Positions 14,680 to 20,746 of a stretch of DNA of 20,746 bases are shown here, one piece after another; position 1 is the first letter of the stretch; each line of letters opens with the position of its first letter. This DNA is from Chloroflexota bacterium. Lineage in GTDB: Bacteria; Chloroflexota; Dormibacteria; Dormibacterales; Dormibacteraceae. The DNA is taken from positions 1-20,746 of the forward strand of contig VBJR01000218.1 of NCBI GenBank assembly GCA_005880175.1. Reading direction: 5' to 3'. A model generated the notes under the pieces. That model was not told where the DNA came from. It saw only the letters and a list, made by a program, of their open reading frames with translations, and searched no databases. Made by a program: the position numbers and the translations under genes.

Positions 14680-15502
14680 GCCGCTGTGGCGCCGCCTGCT
14701 GCGGCACCGGAGCGCGACGATCGGGCTGACGGTGCTGGCGGTCTTCGCGCTGGCGGCGATCGTGGGGCCGCTGGTGATCCGGTTCGACCCGGTGCGGCAG
14801 GACCTGGAGCGGATCCTGCTGCCGCCCTCGCTGGCGCACCCGCTAGGCACGGACAACTACGGGCGCGACGAGCTGGTCGTCCTCGTGTACGGGGCCCGGC
14901 TGACGCTGGGCCTGGGGGTGCTGGCGGTCCTGATCGGGGTCGGGGTCGGGGCGCCGCTGGGGGCGGTGTCCGGCTACCTGGGCGGGTGGGTGGACATGCT
15001 GGTCCAGCGGCTCGCCGAGATCCTGCTGGCGTTCCCGAGCATCGTGCTGGCGCTGGCCCTGGTCGCGGGCCTCGGCCCGGGCCTGCGCAACGTGATCATC
15101 GCGGTGGGCGTGAGCTCGATCCCGGGGTTCATCCGGGTGGTCAGGGCGAGCGCGCTGCAGCTGCGGGAGCTGATGTACGTGGAGGCGGCGCGGGCCCTGG
15201 GGGTCTCGTCGGGTCGGATCCTGCTGCGGCACGTGCTGCCCAACGCGGCGGCCCCGCTGATCGTCCAGGCGACGATCCAGATGGGCGTGGCCATCCTGGT
15301 GGCGGCGGGCCTGGGCTTCTTCGGCCTGGGCGTCCAGCCCCCCACCCCGGAGTGGGGCGAGCTGCTGGGCGAGGCGCACACGTACATCTTCCGGGACGCC
15401 AACCTGGCCACGTTCCCGGGCCTGTGCATCCTGCTGGCGGTGCTGGCGTTCAACCTGACCGGCGACGGCCTCCGCGACGCCCTGGACCCCCGCCTGGGCT
15501 AG
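14672..15502 (+). CDS. DppC/OppC-like ABC transporter permease
   Basis: This 276-residue partner permease has the DppC pattern: TM1 in the first 45 residues, then HPLGTDNYGRDELVVLVYGA, a block of TM helices, the EAA loop YVEAARALGVSSGRILLRHV and the ending FNLTGDGLRDALDPRLG. I choose ATG 14672, which overlaps the first permease by 8 bases; GTG 14663 is an alternative adding three residues, and neither has a clear ribosome-binding site. A small stem (GCGTC/GACGC, 15502-15515) abuts the stop. No ATP-binding DppD/DppF genes follow, because the next genes are on the opposite strand, so the transporter must borrow ATPases encoded elsewhere. Confidence 0.9.
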   Translation: MAEPLWRRLLRHRSATIGLTVLAVFALAAIVGPLVIRFDPVRQDLERILLPPSLAHPLGTDNYGRDELVVLVYGARLTLGLGVLAVLIGVGVGAPLGAVSGYLGGWVDMLVQRLAEILLAFPSIVLALALVAGLGPGLRNVIIAVGVSSIPGFIRVVRASALQLRELMYVEAARALGVSSGRILLRHVLPNAAAPLIVQATIQMGVAILVAAGLGFFGLGVQPPTPEWGELLGEAHTYIFRDANLATFPGLCILLAVLAFNLTGDGLRDALDPRLG

Positions 15503-15722
15503 CGTCAGCCGACGCAGACGGGAGGTACTCGGACGTCCGCCTCGCCCGCGCCACGATCGTCGAGGGTGAAGCGATCGCTTCCGCCGCCCGGCGCGCCGCA
15601 TCCGCCTTCGTGGGTCCTCCGCCGCCGACGATGTGGACCTCGGGCACGACGTGGTCCCAGCGCTTCGGGAGGCCGGTAGGCGGTGAACCGCAGCCGTTGG
15701 CGCGACCCCGGCGAGCTCGTCC

Positions 15723-16004
15723 CTACTCGCCGACTTCCACTTCGAGCCACCTCAGGCCCGTCGCCGCCATCCGGTACCGCCCGGCCCCGCGTACCACGAC
15801 CAGCAGGACGCTCTCGCAGGAGCCGCAGCGCAGCACCGCGCCCGGGCCGTCCGGGTAGTCGTACAGCGGCTGGCCGCCGATCTGGGCGACCGCGCCGCAG
15901 CTCGCGCAGGAGCCGCTGGCCGCGGTCAGGTCGTGCGCGAACAGCTCGCGCAGCAGTCCGGCGCACGCGTTGCCATCGAGCCTGCGGGTCGTCGTCTCGT
16001 CCAT
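15723..16004 (-). CDS. DUF6510-family zinc-ribbon protein
   Basis: This 93-residue soluble protein has two CxxC pairs (CASCG at about residues 33-37 and CGSCES at about 60-65) set in beta strands, forming a zinc ribbon, after a helical start (LDGNACAGLLRELF). I recognise it as DUF6510, a family of unknown function. The start ATG (complement of 16002-16004) has a good AGGAGG ribosome-binding site (complement of 16013-16018) inside the end of the reductase gene, and 4 bases separate the two genes. Co-occurrence with the reductase and molybdoenzyme suggests a role in that redox module, perhaps cofactor insertion or regulation, but this is unproven. Confidence 0.8.
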   Translation of the reverse strand: MDETTTRRLDGNACAGLLRELFAHDLTAASGSCASCGAVAQIGGQPLYDYPDGPGAVLRCGSCESVLLVVVRGAGRYRMAATGLRWLEVEVGE

Positions 16005-16008
16005 CCGC

Positions 16009-16764
16009 TCATCCTCCTGTCGGGCCGAACCGCTCGGTCTTGATCCGGCCCGGGTCGTGGCCGAGCGCGACGAGCGACCCGGCCACCAGCTCGACGAACG
16101 GCGTCGGGCCGCAGACGAACGTCAGCGGCCGCCGCTCCGGCGGCCACGCGACCTCCGCGAGCATCTCGGCGTCCACGCGGCGGCCGTACCCGGTCCAGCC
16201 GGGCGGCCGGGCGCGGGTCAGCGTCAGCGTCACCTCCGCGCCGTCGCCGGCCGCCGCCAGCCGGTCCAGCTCCGGCCGGTAGATCACGTCGCCGAGGTCC
16301 CGGGCGGAGTACAGCAGCCGGGCCGGCACGGTGCTCGACCGCGCGGCCCGGTGGCGGAGCATCGCCATCAGCGGGCAGACGCCGGAGCCGCCCCCGACCA
16401 GCAGGATCGGGTCGGTGCCGCTCGCCTGCCAGACGAAGTACCCGCCGATCGGCCCGCGCAGCTCCAGCTCGTCGCCGGCCCGCAGCTCGTCCGTCAGGTA
16501 GGGCGACACCTCGCCGTCCTCCAGCCGCTCCACCGTCAGCGTCAGCCGGCCCTCGTCGTCGGGCGCCGACGAGATGGAGTAGCTGCGCTGGGCCTGGTAG
16601 CCATCCTCGGCCGTCAGCCGCACGTCCACGTGCTGGCCGGCCAGGTGGCCCGGCCAGTCCGGCACGGCCAGGACGAGGCTGCGGACGCGGGGCGTCTCGG
16701 CGATCACGGCGGCCACCTCGGCCAGCCGCCAGGTCAGTCGCCGCTGTACCGCTGCTCGCGCCAT
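16009..16764 (-). CDS. FAD/NAD(P)-binding oxidoreductase, ferredoxin-reductase type
   Basis: This 251-residue flavin reductase has an N-terminal FAD domain with RSYSISSAP (residues 60-68) and GPIGGYFVW, and a C-terminal pyridine-nucleotide domain with LLVGGGSGVCPLM (residues 122-133) and CGPTPF from Cys218. There is no 2Fe-2S domain after it. It probably passes electrons between NAD(P)H and the adjacent molybdenum enzyme. The chosen start, MARAAVQRRLTW at the complement of 16762-16764, overlaps the molybdoenzyme gene by 31 bases. Cytoplasmic, with no signal peptide. The order molybdoenzyme, reductase, DUF6510 suggests one transcript. Confidence 0.88.
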   Translation of the reverse strand: MARAAVQRRLTWRLAEVAAVIAETPRVRSLVLAVPDWPGHLAGQHVDVRLTAEDGYQAQRSYSISSAPDDEGRLTLTVERLEDGEVSPYLTDELRAGDELELRGPIGGYFVWQASGTDPILLVGGGSGVCPLMAMLRHRAARSSTVPARLLYSARDLGDVIYRPELDRLAAAGDGAEVTLTLTRARPPGWTGYGRRVDAEMLAEVAWPPERRPLTFVCGPTPFVELVAGSLVALGHDPGRIKTERFGPTGG

Positions 16765-17339
16765 GGATCGCCGTACATGTGGTAGCCGTACGTCTCCCAG
16801 AACCCGGGCGCGTCCTCGGCCATCAGCCGCAGCCCCCGGACCCACTTGGCGCTCTTCCAGAAGTACAGGTGGGGGACCAGCAGCCGGGCGGGACCGCCGT
16901 GCTGCGGCTCGAGCGGCTGGTCGTCGAAGTCGAACGCGACCCACGCCTTGCCGCCCGTCACGTCCTCCAGCGGCAGGTTGGTCGTGTAGCCGCCGTCGGA
17001 GAACGCCATCACGTACTCGGCGGCCGTGTCGATCCCGTCCAGGAGGACGTCGACGGACACGCCCTTCCAGACGGTGTCGAACTTGCTCCACTTGGTGACG
17101 CAGTGGATGTCCCTGGTGACGGTCTCCATGGGCAGCGCGTGGAACTCGTCCCACGTCCAGCGCCGCGGCTCGTCCACCTCGCCGGTGATCGAGAACGTCC
17201 ACTCGGCGGGCGGCGTGTGCGGCGTCGGGCCGGCCGACAGCACCGGGAAGCCCCGTGTCACGTACTGGCCGGGCGGGAGGCGCCCGCCGGCGTCCCTGTC
17301 ACGCCGGCGGCCCCTGAAGCCGCGGCTCACGAATGTCAA
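16734..17339 (-). CDS. Sulfite-oxidase-like molybdopterin-dependent oxidoreductase
   Basis: This 201-residue protein of the sulfite oxidase/YedY fold has a central IHCVTKWS segment whose Cys80 should bind molybdenum. Flanking cofactor-pocket features are GYTTNLPLED, the HGGPARLLVPHLYFWKSAKW region and an ending near GYHMYGDPW. It has no heme or dimerisation domain and no Tat signal, so it should be a compact cytoplasmic enzyme that obtains electrons from the reductase downstream. Possible reactions are sulfite oxidation or reduction of sulfoxides or other oxidised groups. The TTG start at 17339 is supported by an almost ideal Shine-Dalgarno sequence 9 bases upstream; a GTG nine bases further in has worse spacing. 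Confidence 0.88.
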   Translation of the reverse strand: MTFVSRGFRGRRRDRDAGGRLPPGQYVTRGFPVLSAGPTPHTPPAEWTFSITGEVDEPRRWTWDEFHALPMETVTRDIHCVTKWSKFDTVWKGVSVDVLLDGIDTAAEYVMAFSDGGYTTNLPLEDVTGGKAWVAFDFDDQPLEPQHGGPARLLVPHLYFWKSAKWVRGLRLMAEDAPGFWETYGYHMYGDPWREQRYSGD

Positions 17340-17343
17340 CGCT

Positions 17344-17353
17344 GATCACCTCC
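17344..17353 (-). promoter_or_regulatory. Near-perfect Shine-Dalgarno deciding a TTG start
   Basis: On the minus strand the sequence reads GGAGGTGATC, complementary over 10 bases to the usual 16S rRNA 3' end. Nine bases separate GGAGG from TTG (complement of 17337-17339). This fixes the TTG as the initiator of the molybdopterin oxidoreductase. Confidence 0.75.
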
Positions 17354-17438
17354 AGAGGGACTTCGCCCAGCCCACAGCATGCACCGGCCCAGGCCCGGCG
17401 GCCAGTGGGCACGTTCCCGGCGTGGCGGCGTGGGACCC

Positions 17439-17861
17439 TCAGCCGGCGGCCGGCGCGGAGGCTCCGGCCGCCTCGGCGACCACCGCCGCCATGCCGGCCG
17501 CTATCGCGGCGACGGCCCCGGCGCTCGCCGGGCCCAGGTCGTGACGCCTCGCCAGCCAGTCGGGGTCGTTGTACGTCAACCAGACAGCGCCGTCCGCGTC
17601 CTCCCAGGCCAGCGCCTTGACGGGCAGGTCGACGCCCGCCGTCTGCCGGTCCTCCATGAGCGGCGTGCCGCCCGTCGGGTTCCCGAAGATCACCAGCAGC
17701 GTCGGCCGAAGGTCGAGCCCGGCACGCGCCGCGCCAGCCGCGTGGTCGATCCGCGCGAACACGGTCAGGCCGCGGACGGTGACCGCGGCCACGAGCCGCT
17801 CGATCGTCTCCGCCACGGAATGGGCGCTGCGCACGGTGATCAGGCCGTTGTCCTCACTCAC
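17439..17861 (-). CDS. DUF302-domain protein
   Basis: This 140-residue soluble protein matches the DUF302 pattern: an N-terminal SxxSVxETIERL helix (about residues 12-24), then GLTVFARIDHAAGA, LRPTLLVIFGNPTGGTPLM (about 52-70) and LPVKALAWED (about 79-88). The domain is a small alpha/beta fold of unknown function, sometimes linked to stress or metal responses. The GTG start (complement of 17859-17861) gives the usual N-terminus. The C-terminal 25 residues are low-complexity Ala/Gly. It lies 99 bases before the molybdoenzyme on the same strand and may head that operon. The Ig-like remnant on the opposite strand begins 15 bases outside its start. Confidence 0.82.
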   Translation of the reverse strand: MSEDNGLITVRSAHSVAETIERLVAAVTVRGLTVFARIDHAAGAARAGLDLRPTLLVIFGNPTGGTPLMEDRQTAGVDLPVKALAWEDADGAVWLTYNDPDWLARRHDLGPASAGAVAAIAAGMAAVVAEAAGASAPAAG

Positions 17862-17875
17862 ATCGCCATCTTGAC

Positions 17876-18052
17876 GGGGGCTGCGGGATCGTCGTCGGGA
17901 CGGGAAGCACGTACACGGTCACGCGAGGCGACGTCGGCAGCCACCTCTCCGTCCAGGTCACGGTCACCAACGCCGGCGGTTCATCCAGTGCCATCGCCAC
18001 AGGTGTCGGGCCCGTGCCGACTCCACCGCCGCCCCCGCCGCCATCGCCCTGA
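17876..18052 (+). pseudogene. Remnant of an Ig-like surface-protein repeat
   Basis: Read on the plus strand this gives a Cys-Gly-Ile start, then GSTYTVTRGDVGSHLSVQVT, VTNAGGSSSA and a run of seven prolines before a stop (TGA 18050-18052). This is the second half of a common bacterial Ig-like or Fn3-like repeat, in which a Cys, Tyr-x-Val, Asp-Val-Gly and Thr-Asn-x-Gly-Gly recur. It has no start codon, ribosome-binding site or signal peptide, and the homologous reading stops at the DUF302 start region. I read it as the 3' end of a gene whose 5' part was lost. Confidence 0.55.
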
Positions 18053-18062
18053 TCGCGGCCGC

Positions 18063-18629
18063 TCACATCACGCGCGGGACCTGGAGGACCTCGCCGCCCG
18101 AGTGGCCTCCGCCGTACACGCCCAGGTCGTAGTAGCCGTACTCGCTGCGGCAGTCGAAGGTCATCGTGATCGAGCCGTTCGGCGGGAGCGGGCCCGTGGC
18201 GCCCTGCGTAGTCTTCGGGTCGCTCGCGGCCACGGCCACGGGCGGGTTCGTCATCCATGCCGCGGTCGCGTTCTTCGAGGTCCAGGTCAGCTTGACCGAC
18301 ACCGTTCCGCTGGCCGTCGGGCACCTCGATGCGACGCCGGTGAACGACAGGATCTCCGGCAGGCCGGTGATGGCAGTCGCGGTAGGGGAGGAACGCGGGG
18401 TCGGGGTGGGCGTCCGGGTGACCGGCGTGCCGGCCGGGGTGTGGCCGCCGCCGGCGCCACCCGAGGTGTCCGGCGTCGCGGTTGCGGCGCCCTCGGGCGA
18501 GGTCTGGACCGCGGTCGGCCCGGCCTTCGCCGCCGAGGTCGGGAGACCGGGCTGCCCGCAGCCGCCGGCGAGCAGCACGGCGATCACGCCGGACAGAGCC
18601 GCTCGAAGAACGAGCGCGTCGCGAGTCAT
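18063..18629 (-). CDS. Putative lipoprotein with Thr/Pro-rich linker
   Basis: This 188-residue protein has a lipoprotein signal peptide with lipobox LAGGC (lipidated Cys24). A low-complexity Ala/Gly/Thr/Pro linker (about 30-90, including TPTPTPRSSPTATA) leads to a C-terminal domain of about 95 residues with two cysteines (in SRCPTASG and TFDCRSEYG). These may form a disulfide in a beta-sandwich, and the Trp/Thr-rich strands (LTWTSKNATAAWMTNPP) resemble extracellular Ig-like folds. Anchored at the outer face of the membrane; function unknown. A TACGAT -10-like box lies 11 bases before the ATG, so the mRNA may have little or no leader. The longer open frame upstream is rejected because the signal peptide fixes the start. 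Confidence 0.75.
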   Translation of the reverse strand: MTRDALVLRAALSGVIAVLLAGGCGQPGLPTSAAKAGPTAVQTSPEGAATATPDTSGGAGGGHTPAGTPVTRTPTPTPRSSPTATAITGLPEILSFTGVASRCPTASGTVSVKLTWTSKNATAAWMTNPPVAVAASDPKTTQGATGPLPPNGSITMTFDCRSEYGYYDLGVYGGGHSGGEVLQVPRVM

Positions 18630-18803
18630 GGTCGGGCGGGATCGTACAGGCAGCCCGGGCTCCTGTCTGTGGGCCGATTCGGCATCGGGTGGCAGCAGCG
18701 CCCGGGTCGGCGAAAACCGCAGTTTCGGAGTAGCGACCCCCCGGCCGCGGCGCCTACCCTGCCCCGCCTGGAACCATCCACTCTGATCCGGAGGAGAACC
18801 ACC

Positions 18804-19298
18804 ATGGCAGACAGCGCGGTCAAGCCCATTCCCGAGGGTTTCCACAGCCTTACGCCCAGCCTCACCGTGCGCGGCGCGGCCGACGCCATCGAGTTCTACA
18901 AGCGCGCGTTCGGCGCCCTCGAGATCTCGCGGGCCATCGCCCCCGATGGCCAGCGCCTGTGGCACGCGGACCTGCAGATCGGCGACTCCCGCCTGATGCT
19001 GACCGACGAGATGCCCGAGCAGGGCTCCCACGCACCCGGGCCCGAGGGCGCGGTCGGCCTGTCGGTCTGGCTCTACGTCGAGGACGTGGACGCGGTCTAC
19101 GAGCGCGCGGTCGCGGCCGGCGCGAAGGCGGTGATGCCCGTCAACGACACGTTCTGGGGCGACCGCTTCGGCGGCCTGATGGACCCCTTCGGCCACCACT
19201 GGGCCATCGCCACTCGCAAGGAGAACCTCAGCGAGGACGAGGTGCGGCGCCGCGCGGACGCGTTCGTCGCCTCCATGAACGCCGGCCAGGCCGGCTGA
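18804..19298 (+). CDS. VOC-family protein, PhnB/glyoxalase-like
   Basis: This 164-residue single-domain vicinal-oxygen-chelate protein is PhnB-like. It opens with LTPSLTVRGAADAIEFYKRA (about 15-34), continues with LWHADLQIGDSRLMLTDE and VEDVDAVYERAVAAGA, and ends with WGDRFGGLMDPFGHHWAIAT (about 122-141) and a Glu/Arg-rich helix. The PhnB-like subgroup often lacks a characterised reaction; glyoxalase, dioxygenase or antibiotic-binding roles occur in the superfamily. The start ATG 18804 follows a GGAGGAG ribosome-binding site 8 bases upstream. It stands alone, divergent from the lipoprotein gene, and its 3' side carries a nested dyad that could terminate it. Confidence 0.9.
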   Translation: MADSAVKPIPEGFHSLTPSLTVRGAADAIEFYKRAFGALEISRAIAPDGQRLWHADLQIGDSRLMLTDEMPEQGSHAPGPEGAVGLSVWLYVEDVDAVYERAVAAGAKAVMPVNDTFWGDRFGGLMDPFGHHWAIATRKENLSEDEVRRRADAFVASMNAGQAG

Positions 19299-19305
19299 CG
19301 ACCAC

Positions 19306-19348
19306 CGCCGATCGGCGCCGCTCACCGTGACGCGACGCCGATCGGTGC
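19306..19348. repeat. Paired palindromes 30 bp apart; terminator or operator
   Basis: CGCCGATCGGCGC (19306-19318) and CGCCGATCGGTGC (19336-19348) are 12-of-13 direct repeats exactly 30 bp apart. Each is centred on the palindrome CCGATCGG, so the copies can also pair with each other as a stem of about 12 bp. The spacer contains the small dyad TCACCGTGA. It may be a terminator of the VOC gene or a two-site operator on one DNA face upstream of the MarR gene. Confidence 0.5.
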
Positions 19349-19350
19349 GA

Positions 19351-19370
19351 CTTTCCACAGGTCTTCCACA
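19351..19370 (+). repeat. Two TTCCACA direct repeats one helical turn apart
   Basis: TTCCACA occurs at 19353-19359 and 19364-19370, 11 bp apart. Each 9-mer (CTTTCCACA, TCTTCCACA) matches 7 of 9 to the DnaA box TTATCCACA. They lie about 50-65 bases before the MarR-gene -35. With only two weak matches this is not evidence of an origin; a regulator site is as likely. Confidence 0.3.
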
Positions 19371-19418
19371 AGAACCGGGTCGTGATCCGTCCTGGTGAAT
19401 ACTGACGGGCGAATTAGT

Positions 19419-19446
19419 TTGAAGCGCTCGATCTATTTGTTAAAAT
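19419..19446 (+). promoter_or_regulatory. Leaderless-type promoter of the marR operon
   Basis: TAAAAT (19441-19446, 5 of 6 to the -10 consensus) and TTGAAG (19419-19424, 4 of 6 to the -35) are 16 bases apart. The -10 ends 7 bases before ATG 19454, which would then be the first transcribed codon. The surrounding AT-rich patch (about 19410-19455) stands out sharply from the GC-rich neighbourhood. Confidence 0.6.
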
Positions 19447-19453
19447 GGAACTT

Positions 19454-19924
19454 ATGAACGAGGACCTCGTGGAGCGCGGCCTCGACCTGTACCGGACGGC
19501 CCTGCGCGCGCTGCACGAGCTCGGGGCGCCCGCCTGGTACGAGGTCGAGCTGAGCGTGGCGCAGCTGAAGGCGCTGTTCACCCTGGTGGACGGCGGACCG
19601 ATGCCGATCGGCGGCGTGGCCGCCCGGCTGAGCATCGGCCTGCCGGCGGCCAGCTCGCTGGTCGACCGCCTCGTCGACCAGGGCCTGGCCAAGCGGCGCG
19701 AGGACCCGCTCGATCGCCGCCGCACGCTGGCCGACCCGACCGCCGACGGCGACGCCCTGGCGCAGCGGCTCCGGCACGGCTCGCGCGAGGCGCTGCGGGC
19801 CTGGCTCGAGCTGATGGAGCGCGACGACCTGGGCGCGCTGGTGCACGGGCTGACCGCGATGGTCGCCGTCGCCCGCGCGCCGCTCTCGGGCGACCGGGAG
19901 CTGATGAAAAGGAGCAGTGGATGA
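19454..19924 (+). CDS. MarR-family transcriptional regulator
   Basis: This 156-residue winged-helix repressor has an N-terminal dimerisation helix (DLVERGLDLYRTALRAL), a helix-turn-helix around VAQLKALFTLVDGGPMPIGG and VAARLSIGLPAASSLVDRLV, and the wing with the family DPLDRRRT motif, followed by a C-terminal dimerisation helix. The start ATG 19454 is preferred over ATG 19445 because the -10 box covers the latter. The family usually represses its own operon and releases DNA on binding a phenolic or drug-like ligand. It is followed by two small membrane proteins and a DHA2-type exporter, overlapping the first by 4 bases (ATGA), so it most probably controls that efflux operon. Confidence 0.9.
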   Translation: MNEDLVERGLDLYRTALRALHELGAPAWYEVELSVAQLKALFTLVDGGPMPIGGVAARLSIGLPAASSLVDRLVDQGLAKRREDPLDRRRTLADPTADGDALAQRLRHGSREALRAWLELMERDDLGALVHGLTAMVAVARAPLSGDRELMKRSSG

Positions 19925-20316
19925 CGCTTCGGTTGATATTGGGCCTGGGCTGGTCGTTCGTGGCCGGGCTCGCGGGTGGCTGGCTCGTCCTCGCGCCGTG
20001 GGCGCTGGGCGTGCAGGGCAGCGGCGACTGGACGACGGTGACCAGGACCGAGGTCGCCACCGGCGCCGGCCTGGTCGTGCTGGCGGTGGCCGGCATCGTG
20101 GTGGTGGCGGTGCAGTCCGTGCGCACGCTGCGCGAGTCCGGCGTGCTGGCGCCGTCCCGCGCGACCGCCAGGACCGCCGACGGGGTGACGGCGTCGCCCG
20201 AGATGGAGAAGGCGCTGATCGCCCTGGCGCAGGCGCTGGCCGACGACCTGGACGCCCAGCGGGAGCCCGCGCCGGCGCGGGCCCCGAGCGAGGCCGTGTG
20301 GAGGCAGCCATCATGA
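19921..20316 (+). CDS. Small two-TM protein, first of a related pair
   Basis: This 131-residue protein has TM helices at about 8-30 and 47-67. The first carries GGWLVLAPWALG, with a short extracytoplasmic loop (VQGSGDW) after it. The cytoplasmic C-terminal half (about 70-131) is charged and helical (PEMEKALIALAQALADDLDA) and could contact the regulator or exporter. The W...PW..G pattern recalls SPW-repeat membrane proteins; I do not recognise a named family. An AAAGGAG ribosome-binding site lies inside the marR end, and ATGA overlaps join it to both neighbours. It is probably an accessory subunit of the efflux operon, by context only. Confidence 0.7.
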   Translation: MTLRLILGLGWSFVAGLAGGWLVLAPWALGVQGSGDWTTVTRTEVATGAGLVVLAVAGIVVVAVQSVRTLRESGVLAPSRATARTADGVTASPEMEKALIALAQALADDLDAQREPAPARAPSEAVWRQPS

Positions 20317-20558
20317 GGTCGGAGCTGGGGCGGAGCGTCCCGCTGCTGATCCTGTTCGTCATCGGCCTCGCGGCCGGCGTGTGGATCTTCATCGCGCCCT
20401 GGGCGGTCGGCTACCCGACGGGTTCGGGCTGGAGCCCCTCGGTCTGGAGCAGCGTGTGGGCCGGCGCCGTGCTGACCGTGGTCAGCGCCGTCAGCATCGT
20501 CGCCCTGCTCGCCCGGGTCCTCTACGTGGCCCAGCGCGCCGACCGCGACGGGAGCTAG
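20313..20558 (+). CDS. Small two-TM protein, second of the pair
   Basis: This 81-residue protein has two TM helices (about 9-30 and 47-70). The first carries GVWIFIAPWAVG, closely echoing the upstream gene (GGWLVLAPWALG), again followed by a Gly/Ser/Trp loop. It lacks the charged C-terminal extension of its neighbour. The two look like tandem duplicates that diverged. It starts in the ATGA overlap at 20313, and its TAG stop is 3 bases before the exporter GTG, so it sits between the regulator and exporter in one coupled unit. Function unknown. Confidence 0.72.
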   Translation: MRSELGRSVPLLILFVIGLAAGVWIFIAPWAVGYPTGSGWSPSVWSSVWAGAVLTVVSAVSIVALLARVLYVAQRADRDGS

Positions 20559-20561
20559 CGG

Positions 20562-20746
20562 GTGGCGCTCCAGGTCGAGCGGCGGCCGGCGGACGCCCCC
20601 GGGGCAGAGGCGCCGGCCCGCCGCGGCCTGGACTACAAGTGGATCGCCGCCTCCGTCGTGGTGGTCGGCGCGCTCATGTCGATCCTCAACCAGACCGTCA
20701 TCAACGTCGCGCTGCCGACGCTGGAGAACGACTTCCACGTCACGCT
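20562..20746 (+). CDS. DHA2-family MFS exporter, N-terminal part only
   Basis: The gene runs off the window; 61 residues are visible. After a Pro/Ala/Arg-rich cytoplasmic start comes TM1, IAASVVVVGALMSILNQTVI, continuing into NVALPTLENDF. The short-chain motif around LNQTVINVALP is diagnostic of the 14-TM DHA2 (EmrB/QacA) drug-proton antiporters. The start GTG 20562 lies 3 bases after the previous stop. The MarR regulator upstream supports an efflux role. The substrate cannot be inferred. Confidence 0.85.
   Translation, partial: MALQVERRPADAPGAEAPARRGLDYKWIAASVVVVGALMSILNQTVINVALPTLENDFHVT

Noticed and set aside
15568..15581. Perfect 14-base palindrome GAAGCGATCGCTTC
   Set aside because: Single occurrence; GCGATCGC-type palindromes arise readily in GC-rich DNA and it has no loop for a terminator.
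15450..15647. 65-codon minus-strand frame with fairly gene-like codons between the DppC and DUF6510 genes
   Set aside because: It overlaps the DppC end, has no ribosome-binding site and no recognised family. It could be a gene remnant, but the support is too thin to call.
19351..19370. DnaA-box cluster or replication origin
   Set aside because: Only two 7-of-9 matches, with no AT-rich unwinding region or dnaA/dnaN genes nearby.
1..20746. CRISPR arrays, tRNA or rRNA genes, transposase genes
   Set aside because: No regularly spaced repeats, no cloverleaf with a recognisable T-loop, no rRNA motifs and no transposase motifs were found by eye.

Overview
The window is uniformly GC-rich bacterial DNA. 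Genes are tightly packed, with many 4-base ATGA/GTGA stop-start overlaps and frequent GTG (one TTG) starts. A PknG-type kinase with GlnX- and GlnH-like partners is best known from Actinomycetota. The GlsB-like, DUF6510 and cyclase genes and the apparently leaderless promoters would also fit Chloroflexota-type or related soil lineages. No rRNA or tRNA gene is visible, so I do not assign a phylum.

Layout. 61-2164 (+): a small GlsB/YeaQ-type membrane protein, a metal-dependent cyclase-family hydrolase and a class V aminotransferase, all overlapping. 2160-2588: a diverged inverted repeat of about 430 bp with a 61-nt hairpin core and no convincing gene. 2781-11940 (+): the centrepiece, a seven-gene, translationally coupled operon. 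It encodes a helical/coiled-coil protein, a PknG-like Ser/Thr kinase, a zinc-ribbon PP2C phosphatase, a VWA protein, a zinc-ribbon FHA protein, a four-TM GlnX-like sensor and a GlnH-like amino-acid-binding lipoprotein. 12013-15502 (+): a family 5 (oligopeptide/nickel type) substrate-binding lipoprotein whose 3' end carries an out-of-frame deletion, then two strong hairpins and DppB/DppC-like permeases, with no ATPase genes following.

15723-17861 (-): DUF302 protein, sulfite-oxidase-fold molybdopterin oxidoreductase, FAD/NAD reductase and DUF6510 zinc-ribbon protein. 17876-18052 (+): remnant of an Ig-like surface protein. 18063-18629 (-): a threonine/proline-rich lipoprotein. 18804-19298 (+): a PhnB-like VOC protein. 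19454-20746 (+): a MarR regulator with an apparently leaderless promoter, two related two-TM proteins and the start of a DHA2-family MFS exporter.

How they may work together. In mycobacteria GlnH senses extracytoplasmic Asp/Glu, GlnX passes the signal across the membrane, and PknG phosphorylates an FHA protein (GarA) to control glutamate metabolism. Here the same three parts are encoded with a dedicated phosphatase, a VWA protein with a Thr-rich tail and an FHA protein with its own zinc ribbons. This suggests a self-contained nutrient-sensing phospho-relay complex. The component identities rest on visible motifs; the assembled mechanism is inference.
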